A stretch of DNA of 50,476 nt, taken from NCBI GenBank assembly GCA_028280605.1, contig JANQLL010000103.1:1-50476 (forward strand), given 5' to 3'. Source of the stretch: Candidatus Gastranaerophilales bacterium (lineage in GTDB: Bacteria; Cyanobacteriota; Vampirovibrionia; Gastranaerophilales; JANQFW01). Position numbers and translations under genes: made by a program. The notes beneath the pieces are model-generated. The model searched no databases. It saw only the letters and a program-made list of their open reading frames with translations, and had not been told where the DNA came from. Positions within the stretch are counted from its first letter, which is position 1; each line of letters starts with the position of its first letter. Below are positions 18,824 to 26,869 of this stretch, in pieces.

Positions 18824-19120
18824 TTAACCGAATATTGATTTATATGCAAAGTCTACATTTTTATCAACCTGCTTTTTAGTGGCTTCTTCGTGTGTTTGTA
18901 TAATTTTTAGTTGAGTTTCGAAATTCTTTTGTTCCAGTTCCAGCCTTTGATCTTCTATTTTAAGAGCTTGATTAGGACCTTGCGGAGAATTACCTTGTTG
19001 TTGTTGTCCCATTATGTTTGCTAATTGGGTTCTTTTATGAGATATTTGTTGAAGGCGAAACTCCACATTCGCTTTTCTGTTAATTAACCCTAGCTGCATC
19101 GCTTTTTGAAATGCTACCAT
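18824..19120 (-). CDS. Small coiled-coil protein, paralog of 16601-16891 (start corrected from 19201)
   Basis: From MVAFQKAMQLGL it is 98 aa, with GGGAG 8 nt before ATG exactly as in the paralog; HKRTQLA...LKIEDQRLELEQKNFETQLKIIQTHEEATKKQVDKNVDFAYKSIFG. Confidence 0.75.
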   Translation of the reverse strand: MVAFQKAMQLGLINRKANVEFRLQQISHKRTQLANIMGQQQQGNSPQGPNQALKIEDQRLELEQKNFETQLKIIQTHEEATKKQVDKNVDFAYKSIFG

Positions 19121-19598
19121 TCTAAAATCTCCCATAGGTAAAGTAATACACACTTGTAATATTGTTAATAATAAATTGAACCAATAATACCACCATAACA
19201 ACCTAAGTTCTTTTCATTATTTATTGCTATATATAGTAATAAATAATGTTCAATTTACTATGAATATAAATTAAATTTGATAGGTAAAATTTTAAAATAA
19301 TTCAAAGAATTTAATTCTACTACTTATTATTAAGCTTAGTACTCATATAATATGAATACCTTTTACTTATACAGTTTTACTATAATAACCATTTAAATAT
19401 ACTTTAATAACCATCTCATTTGGGTAAGGTTTAAAACTCTGTTATATATAAAAAAACAAACAAGGATAAATATTTGCCTTTTCATGTTATAATTATTAAG
19501 TTATATTACAAATAACATCAAATTATCATATAATTTGATAAAATCATAATTAACTTATAAAATATTAGTGGATCTTTAGTGTTTGGAGGAGAGGTTTT

Positions 19599-20321
19599 AT
19601 GAAAAAATTTTTAATAACAACATTAGCTGCTTTATTGTTTGTAAATATAAATAATGGCATAGCTATGGGACAAAATATACAAGATCTGTCTTCCCAAAGT
19701 GTAATTAAAGCTAATATACAATCCCAAAGAATACCGATAGGCACAAAAATTAAATTAAGAATGGAGAATCCTGTAAACTCACAAAATTCGGCATTGGGAG
19801 ATTCTTTTATTTGTACAATTATGGAAGATATTATTGTAAATGATGAACTAATTTTACCGGCAGGCTCAATTATTAGAGGAAAAGTAGAAAATATAAAAAA
19901 GAACGCATTATTTTGTATTGGTGCAGAAATGACTATATCTCTAGAACATATTGTTACACCGGTCGGCAGGCAAGTTCCGTTAAAGGCTCGTCTTACAGGC
20001 ATTAACGGTTTAACTGATGAAGGTGTAATACGTGCTGGAGGCGGATATTTTAATCAATTGGAAAAAAATATGGATCGTAGCTCTGATGTTTTTCATAGAA
20101 TAACGAATGCTGGTCTTGAGTATGGTCAATCTATAGGAAATGGATTTCCTGTTGTTATAACAGCCCCGGCTGCGGCGGTAGGAGGTATTTTTGTTGGTGG
20201 TGGAACCTTTGTGACAAAATCAGTTATGGCTTTATTTAAAAAAGGACCAAACGTAAAAATCCACCCCGGAGATACATTTGAATTAATAACAACAGAAACT
20301 CTGGATATTCCTTCACATTAA
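19599..20321 (+). CDS. Exported protein of unknown function with signal peptide
   Basis: MKKFLITTLAALLFVNINNGIAMG signal-like N-term; ELILPAGSIIRGKVENI; strong GGAGAGG RBS. Confidence 0.75.
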   Translation: MKKFLITTLAALLFVNINNGIAMGQNIQDLSSQSVIKANIQSQRIPIGTKIKLRMENPVNSQNSALGDSFICTIMEDIIVNDELILPAGSIIRGKVENIKKNALFCIGAEMTISLEHIVTPVGRQVPLKARLTGINGLTDEGVIRAGGGYFNQLEKNMDRSSDVFHRITNAGLEYGQSIGNGFPVVITAPAAAVGGIFVGGGTFVTKSVMALFKKGPNVKIHPGDTFELITTETLDIPSH

Positions 20322-20333
20322 TCGAGGTGAAGC

Positions 20334-21575
20334 ATGATAGCTGAAATTATTTGCGTGGGTGATGAATTAGTGCTGGGAGAAGTACTGAATACAAATGCAC
20401 AATTTTTATCAAAGGAACTTCTTTCATTAGGTATAAATTGCAAAAAACATACTATAGTTAAAGATAAAATAAATGATATTAAATATGCAATAAATAACTC
20501 AATCAAAGCTTCTAGTTTTATTATTTTAACAGGGGGACTCGGACCAACTGATGATGATATAACAATGCAAGCAATTGCACAGGCTTTTGATGTTGATTTA
20601 GTTCTTAATAATGATATATTAAGCGAGATAGAAAATTTTTTTAAAGTTCGCAATATTCAAATGCCTGTTTCAAATAAAAAGCAAGCATTTATACCGGATG
20701 GTGCAACTATACTGAATAACCCTGTGGGAACTGCACCAGGTATAATATGGGAAGTTAAAAAAAATACTTTTATTTTAGTATTTCCCGGCGTTCCATACGA
20801 AATGACAGAAATGTGGAATCAAAGTGCTAAGGATTATTTGAAAAACATTTCATCTGAAAATATAATAATAAAAAATCTCAAACATTTTGGCATACCCGAA
20901 GCTAAAATTGGTGAAAAAATTAAAAATATAATGACTAAGGATAACCCACACGTAGCGCCCTACGTTGATAACGGTACAACTCGTATACGTATAAAAGCTC
21001 ATAGCGAATCAATAGAAAAATCGAAAACGTTATTAGAAAATACTGAAAAAGAAATCCTAAAAAGAACAGCCGAATATTTTTACGGCTATGACAATGATAC
21101 TCTTGAATCTGTAGTTGGTCAACTTTTGAAAGATAAAAACTTAACTTTATCAATGGCCGAATCTTGTACAGGAGGACTTATAAGCTCTAAGTTGACTGAT
21201 ATATCAGGCAGTTCGGAATATATAAAGCTTAACCTTATCACATATTCAAATGAAGCAAAAGTAAATATGATAAATGTAAAAGAACAAACTCTAATAAATC
21301 ACGGTGCTGTAAGCGCTGAAACAGCTGAGGAAATGGCAAAGGGGATAAAACAATTATCAGGTTGCGATATTGGTCTTGGAATAACAGGTATAGCCGGACC
21401 AACAGGTGGTACTCCAGAAAAACCTGTTGGACTTGTTTATATAGGAGTTTGTAACCATGAAAGCTTAAACGTCTATAAAGTACAGCTAAACAGCAAATTG
21501 CCCAGATTTAAGATGAAAACGCTAGCTTGTGATTATGCACTTAATTTTTTAAGATTATTTCTTTTAAGTAGTTAG
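20334..21575 (+). CDS. cinA: CinA (competence/damage-inducible protein A / nicotinamide-nucleotide amidase)
   Basis: EIICVGDELVLGEVLNTNAQFLSKEL; TGGLGPTDDD; LTLSMAESCTGGLISSKLTDISGSS; GITGIAGPTGGTPEKPVGLVYIG. Confidence 0.96.
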   Translation: MIAEIICVGDELVLGEVLNTNAQFLSKELLSLGINCKKHTIVKDKINDIKYAINNSIKASSFIILTGGLGPTDDDITMQAIAQAFDVDLVLNNDILSEIENFFKVRNIQMPVSNKKQAFIPDGATILNNPVGTAPGIIWEVKKNTFILVFPGVPYEMTEMWNQSAKDYLKNISSENIIIKNLKHFGIPEAKIGEKIKNIMTKDNPHVAPYVDNGTTRIRIKAHSESIEKSKTLLENTEKEILKRTAEYFYGYDNDTLESVVGQLLKDKNLTLSMAESCTGGLISSKLTDISGSSEYIKLNLITYSNEAKVNMINVKEQTLINHGAVSAETAEEMAKGIKQLSGCDIGLGITGIAGPTGGTPEKPVGLVYIGVCNHESLNVYKVQLNSKLPRFKMKTLACDYALNFLRLFLLSS

Positions 21576-21652
21576 GTATTTGATTCACCCATTCATAAAA
21601 AAACTATCAGAGTATAGTTTACTTTATTAGCTTTTACATTAATGAAAATACA

Positions 21653-22912
21653 TTAGTCAATGCGTCTTAGATGTGTAACATCAAACGCTTCACATTCTTC
21701 TTTAGTTAATGCTCTACATTCCATAACGGTTTTTCCTAGAATACCGCTTAAGCTATGGAAATCACCTTCAGGATCAACTGTTATACCACTACTTTCAGCT
21801 TTTATATGTACTTTAGAATTTGTATCAGGTGTTGTTATGTACATTTGATTTCTGTAGGAATGAACAGTAGTGCCATCTTGTAGCTTGTGTTGACCATAAT
21901 TAAGAGCTTTACCATTAAGGTACATTTCCCCGGATTTAGTAAATTGTATATTATCATTGCCTGCTTTTACATTTAAGGTTCCAACAACCTGTGGATTTTT
22001 CGGGTCTTTATATGGAACATATTTGCCATCTATTTGTAAATTATCGCCGCTGAAGATGTTATAAGTGTTATTATCTATACCTTTGTGGTCAAATTTTATT
22101 CTTTTACCATTTTTAGCAACAACGTCATAATGGGGATCACCCCATTCGCCTCGTCCCTCTTTAGCTATATTATATTCTTTTGGAGGAGGGGGTGGAGGTG
22201 TCTTTATTGTTTTTATAGCTGTATTTACATTATTGACTAAGCCTTTAAAATCATTAACAGCTGCATTGGCGGCTTTGTTATAAATTTCCTGCTGAATATG
22301 TTGATTCAGCTGCGTATAAGTTTCTCTTACAAGACCATTAAAAATTTCCATCCTCATTTGATTAAACATATTTTGAAAACGATTTGCTAATGTATTAGTT
22401 GAAGGCATTTGCGGTGGTCTTGGAGGAACTTGCTGTGGGCTAGGCACCGGCTGCATAGGTCTTTGTTGTGGCATTGGTCTTGGCATTGATGCAGGAGCAG
22501 GTCTACTTGATCTTAAACCATTTAATATATTTAATAATTGACCTATTTGACCCATTAAAAAATTATTTGATTGACTGTTTAGTATTGGTGAATGTTTTGT
22601 TTGTACTACCGGCTTGTAGTAAGCTTGCGCAGGAATACCTGCAGGTGGTCTATAAAACTGTGGTGGTATCTTTGCAAGTCCTGGAGGTGGTGGATTAGAA
22701 TTTATCTGATTAATTGAGTTCCCATTGCTAACATTGACATTTTGGGAATTAGTTATAATATTAGAATTATACATAGGTGATTTGCCAAGCATATTATTAG
22801 TATTAAAAATACTGTCAGATGCACTAGGTGCAAAGCTGAATTTTTGTATTAATGAGTTTAAGCTTACGTTTAAATTATTTGAAAAAGGATCATTATAATT
22901 ATTAATTGTCAT
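21653..22912 (-). CDS. Pro-rich protein with C-terminal VWD/DUF1521-like domain
   Basis: Central P/Q/R-rich linker, then WGDPHYDVVAKNGKRIKFDHKGIDNNTYNIFSGDNLQIDG ... GDFHSLSGILG. Confidence 0.6.
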   Translation of the reverse strand: MTINNYNDPFSNNLNVSLNSLIQKFSFAPSASDSIFNTNNMLGKSPMYNSNIITNSQNVNVSNGNSINQINSNPPPPGLAKIPPQFYRPPAGIPAQAYYKPVVQTKHSPILNSQSNNFLMGQIGQLLNILNGLRSSRPAPASMPRPMPQQRPMQPVPSPQQVPPRPPQMPSTNTLANRFQNMFNQMRMEIFNGLVRETYTQLNQHIQQEIYNKAANAAVNDFKGLVNNVNTAIKTIKTPPPPPPKEYNIAKEGRGEWGDPHYDVVAKNGKRIKFDHKGIDNNTYNIFSGDNLQIDGKYVPYKDPKNPQVVGTLNVKAGNDNIQFTKSGEMYLNGKALNYGQHKLQDGTTVHSYRNQMYITTPDTNSKVHIKAESSGITVDPEGDFHSLSGILGKTVMECRALTKEECEAFDVTHLRRID

Positions 22913-23375
22913 GAATTTATCCTTTCATCGCCGGTTTATTAAATAAATCACCTATACATTTATTTAATATATATAACTTATCTATATAAAAACGAGTAGT
23001 ATATATTAATTGTCCTCAGTTATATATCAATCTTGTGCTTCTTAACAAAACTATATAAATGTAAATATTCATATGTGATCAGTATTTTTATGCTTTTTAG
23101 GTGGAGCGTCTGAGATGTTTTTTAGATTATTCAATTTTTTTATATTTTATAAAATAGTATATATTATGGTAATACTATGTGAGATGTAATTGGTGATTGG
23201 AATAAAATATTCTGATAATATGTATAATATATTTTTAAATAATAAAAAGTGCTGTGAATATCATTTTTACTTCATTTAAAGGATTCGTATTTAAAAAATA
23301 TAGCCTATTATTATGGCATACTAACTCAAATGAGTAGTATGAATATATAGGTTATAAATAATATGGATGGCTAAA

Positions 23376-23627
23376 ATGTTAGAAAGCAATGATGGAAAAA
23401 ATGTGCATACAATTCCACAAAAGATAGAGGGGGAAATATCAAGTTCAATTACAAAAAATTGGACTGATCAAGCTATCAGATGTTACAAAAGTAATTTCAA
23501 TTGTACTGAGTGTTCAATAGCTCAAGGAAATTACTCATTTGTTTGTCAAATGCCAAACGTTGTAAAGGTGTTATTAGAACAAGTTGGACCCCCTACTCAA
23601 GACAAAATAGAAAAACTTTTAGCATAA
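23376..23627 (+). CDS. Small four-cysteine protein of unknown function
   Basis: MLESNDGK...AIRCYKSNFNCTECSIAQGNYSFVCQMPNVVKVLLEQVGPP; Cys spacing C-x6-C-x2-C-x10-C. Confidence 0.55.
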   Translation: MLESNDGKNVHTIPQKIEGEISSSITKNWTDQAIRCYKSNFNCTECSIAQGNYSFVCQMPNVVKVLLEQVGPPTQDKIEKLLA

Positions 23628-23809
23628 AAATAGAAAAATTTTAAAGTATTTAAGCCAATGTCCTTAATATATATTGGTCAGATTGTATTTAAATAGAGAG
23701 TTTTTTAGAAAAATATATTACAAAAAATTTAAAATTGAGTGTTCAATGTTTTATTAGCTTTATTTTTTTTTTATTATTAGTTAATAAAAAAAATAAAGGA
23801 ATTGGTAAA

Positions 23810-24196
23810 ATGAAAATAATTAACAATACAAGTATTTATTCTCGCAAAAAAGCACAACGTTTAAATTCTCAAAAAGAAAAAATAAGGTTTACTGGGGCAG
23901 TACAGAGCTACTTACAAAGCTTAGGAAAAGCTGGACAAATTTCTGAAGACGACATTAATGCAGTGTACGGACTAAAAAATATAGCACTTGAGCTTAAAAA
24001 GCAGGGAAGCCCCTTAGGGCAACAGTTTCTTGATAAAATAAACGATTTAGAGAATAAGTTTAAACATGCGGTTGTCGTTAGTCAGCTAAAAGTGGAACTT
24101 TCTAATCTTGAACAACTTTGTGATAAAAATCAGCAAACTAAAGCTTATGTAGCAAGTCTAAAACTGCTTATTAAATTATTAAATGAAAAAAAATAA
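23810..24196 (+). CDS. Helical protein of unknown function with N-terminal IRFTG motif (start corrected from 23735)
   Basis: AAAGGA RBS before MKIINNTSIYSRKKAQRLNSQKEKIRFTGAVQ...; the upstream portion is AT-rich and lacks an RBS. Confidence 0.6.
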   Translation: MKIINNTSIYSRKKAQRLNSQKEKIRFTGAVQSYLQSLGKAGQISEDDINAVYGLKNIALELKKQGSPLGQQFLDKINDLENKFKHAVVVSQLKVELSNLEQLCDKNQQTKAYVASLKLLIKLLNEKK

Positions 24197-24221
24197 AATG
24201 AGAATGAGTAAAAGGGGGAGG

Positions 24222-24737
24222 CTACCGACCCTGTTTATGTCTAATATAAGCAGATACAGCCTCACTTAAATTAGTAGGCTCTCTGTTTAATACCTCATCA
24301 TCATCAACACCTGTAGGAATAGCTTGATCTTCAGGCTGAAATCCTTTTCTGGTTACAATTTTATATAAAACACCTAAAATTAATAATAATAAAATTACAC
24401 CACCAAGAACAAATAGCAATATTTTAAATAACATAGATTCGAAAAAGGAACCGCCCTCTTGTTCTTGTTCATAGACCTGAGGGAGCGATTGTTGTTCGTC
24501 CTCATTATCCAGCCTGAAGGTTTTATAATTTTCATCTGATTTAACATCAATGTCATCAATAGTTTTATAAGCTTTTTGAATTGGAACATCCGCAAATGCA
24601 ATCTGAGGCATTGCGATTGTACTAAAAGAAAAAATTGTAATAAGAATAAATAAATACAAAAATAAATTATAAAAAGCTTGATGATTATTAGCTTTTTTCA
24701 ACAAGCTTTTAGTAAATTTATTTTTATAATTAAGCAT
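24222..24737 (-). CDS. Exported single-pass membrane protein of unknown function
   Basis: Signal-like N-term FLYLFILITIFSFSTIAMPQIAFA; TM LFKILLFVLGGVILLLLILGVLYKIV. Confidence 0.7.
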   Translation of the reverse strand: MLNYKNKFTKSLLKKANNHQAFYNLFLYLFILITIFSFSTIAMPQIAFADVPIQKAYKTIDDIDVKSDENYKTFRLDNEDEQQSLPQVYEQEQEGGSFFESMLFKILLFVLGGVILLLLILGVLYKIVTRKGFQPEDQAIPTGVDDDEVLNREPTNLSEAVSAYIRHKQGR

Positions 24738-24820
24738 TTAAATACTTCTCCATCTGCCTTACTGCCCAATTATATAATAAGAAAGGAAAAAATAAAAATT
24801 CTTTTTGTATTTGCTCCTTG

Positions 24821-26842
24821 TTATTCTTCACTTTCTTTTGCAGGTTTCTTTTTTACTGGTGTAGTCTTTTTCGCTGTAGTTCTTCTAGGTGTAGTTTTCT
24901 TAACTGTAGTTGTTTTTCGCTTGGTAGTTGAAGTTGACTTTGATGCTGTTGTTCTAGGCTTTTTAGCCGTAGTTCTTTTTTTAGGAGCTTCCTCCTCTGC
25001 TTTTTCTTCGGATTTTTCAGCAGTTTCTTCTATTACCATTGGCTCTTCTGCTTTTTCTTCAGTAGGTTCATCCACTACCGGTTCTTCTACTTTTTTCTCT
25101 TCTGGTTGCTCCTTCTCTGGATGCGCTTCTATTTTTTCAACCTGTTTGACAGGTGATACTTCTACAGCCTTTTTCGGAGGTTCTTGTGGTGTAGCAACAG
25201 GATGATTTTCGGCTTCAGCAAAAGCCATTTGCTCATAAGATTCAATTTCCTGTAATATAGAGAATACATCCATAATATAATCATCAGTCATTTTTTCTCT
25301 TGCCACATGTGGGGGCATAGCTGAGAATCTAACCATATCAGAATATTTTGGAACAAATCCTTTTTGTTTAAAGAATTCTTTTAGTGATTTTTGATCTAGT
25401 TTTTTTAGTTCAATGCCAACTACATCTTCTTCTTTCTTTTTCTGTACAGCTTCTTTAATTATAGATGGTGAGGTTTTTATCTGCCTCGCTGGTTTTTTTT
25501 CCGGTTTGGGTTCCGGTTTAGGCTCTATTGGCTGTGCTTGTTGTTGTGCGGTAGAAGATTTTAGGCGTGCGATTTTTTGAGCATTTTTAATTTTAGATGC
25601 TCTTATTCTATAATCATGTTCTTGAGGTGGTGGTGAGAAATTAAATTCTTCTATTACAGAACCACTACCTAAACATGCCGGACATTTTTTTGTGAATACT
25701 TCTGCAAGACTTTGTCCTTGCCTGTGTCTTGTCAATTCAACCAGACCTAAATCAGATAACTGACCAACTTGAGGCTTAGCCTTATCTTTATCCATTGCCA
25801 TTTCTAATTCTTCAAGAATAGCAAGCTGGTCAACACGATTTTCCATATCGATTAAGTCTATAATGATCATACCGCCAATATTTCTTAGTCTTAATTGACG
25901 TGCGATTTCTTCAATTGACTCTAAATTAGTTTGTCTAATCGTTTCATTTTGCGTTGCAGAACTGGTAAATTTACCGCTATTAACGTCTATGACCGTCAAT
26001 GCTTCAGTTGTTTGGATATATAAATAACCACCACTTGGCAGATTTACTTTTGTTTGCAATGCTGATCTAATTTCTTTGTCAATACCCTTGGATACAAGTA
26101 TTGACTCTGTACCCTTATGAACAGAAACAGTTATTCCGCTTCCTATATTCCAATTTTGCAGTAATTGATTAGTTCTATTTAGTGCAAATTGTGTATCAAC
26201 AATAATATCTTTAATTTCTTCCGTACAAGCTTCTCTTATAACTTTGTATAACAAATCTTGATCTCTATACAAAAGATTAGGAGGAGAAACTGTATCTGCA
26301 GCAGTTACAATATTGTTCCATCTTTCTACCAGCAGTTCTAAATCTTCCTGAATTTCAGATTCTTTTTGCCCTTCGGCTTCTGTTCTGATAATAATACCAA
26401 CACCTTTGGGTTTTAACAAATTTACAATAGACTTTAAACGACCTCTCTCTTTAGCTGATGCAATTTTACGACTTACACTAGCACCTTTTTCATCAGGCAT
26501 AAATACTAAAAATCTTCCGGGTAGGCTAATTGCCGTAGTAACTCTAGGACCTTTATGTCCAGTAGGTTCTTTAATAATTTGAACTAATAACTGTTGCTTC
26601 GGTTTCAATCTCTCGGTCAGTGCGCCTTTACCTGCAATATCAGACGAATGTAAAAATCCCATTTTATCACCGCCTAAATTAACAAAAGCAGCATCAATAC
26701 TAGGCAATATATTTTCGACAGAGGCAAGATACACATCACCCAGTAACATATCACCTCGATTTATAATAAATTCTACGGCTTTTCCGCCCTCTACTACTGC
26801 TGCAATATTGTCACGTTCCGAGATTACTATAGATTTACTCAT
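24821..26842 (-). CDS. rne: Ribonuclease E/G family protein with Lys/Thr-rich C-terminal tail
   Basis: VYLASVENILPSIDAAFVNLGGDKMGFLHSSDI; TALTVIDVNSGKF-like core; GGMIIIDLIDM; CPACLGSGSV zinc link; KKRTTAKKPRTTASKSTSTTKRKTTTVKKTTPRRTT tail. Confidence 0.93.
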   Translation of the reverse strand: MSKSIVISERDNIAAVVEGGKAVEFIINRGDMLLGDVYLASVENILPSIDAAFVNLGGDKMGFLHSSDIAGKGALTERLKPKQQLLVQIIKEPTGHKGPRVTTAISLPGRFLVFMPDEKGASVSRKIASAKERGRLKSIVNLLKPKGVGIIIRTEAEGQKESEIQEDLELLVERWNNIVTAADTVSPPNLLYRDQDLLYKVIREACTEEIKDIIVDTQFALNRTNQLLQNWNIGSGITVSVHKGTESILVSKGIDKEIRSALQTKVNLPSGGYLYIQTTEALTVIDVNSGKFTSSATQNETIRQTNLESIEEIARQLRLRNIGGMIIIDLIDMENRVDQLAILEELEMAMDKDKAKPQVGQLSDLGLVELTRHRQGQSLAEVFTKKCPACLGSGSVIEEFNFSPPPQEHDYRIRASKIKNAQKIARLKSSTAQQQAQPIEPKPEPKPEKKPARQIKTSPSIIKEAVQKKKEEDVVGIELKKLDQKSLKEFFKQKGFVPKYSDMVRFSAMPPHVAREKMTDDYIMDVFSILQEIESYEQMAFAEAENHPVATPQEPPKKAVEVSPVKQVEKIEAHPEKEQPEEKKVEEPVVDEPTEEKAEEPMVIEETAEKSEEKAEEEAPKKRTTAKKPRTTASKSTSTTKRKTTTVKKTTPRRTTAKKTTPVKKKPAKESEE

Positions 26843-26869
26843 AAAAAATTTTTTCCTCGTAATAAACCT

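Noticed and set aside
24678-25205. 175-aa Ser/Val/Phe-rich ORF on + strand
   Set aside because: Antisense to the Lys/Thr/Glu-rich tail of RNase E; composition is the mirror of the repetitive codons and there is no convincing RBS.
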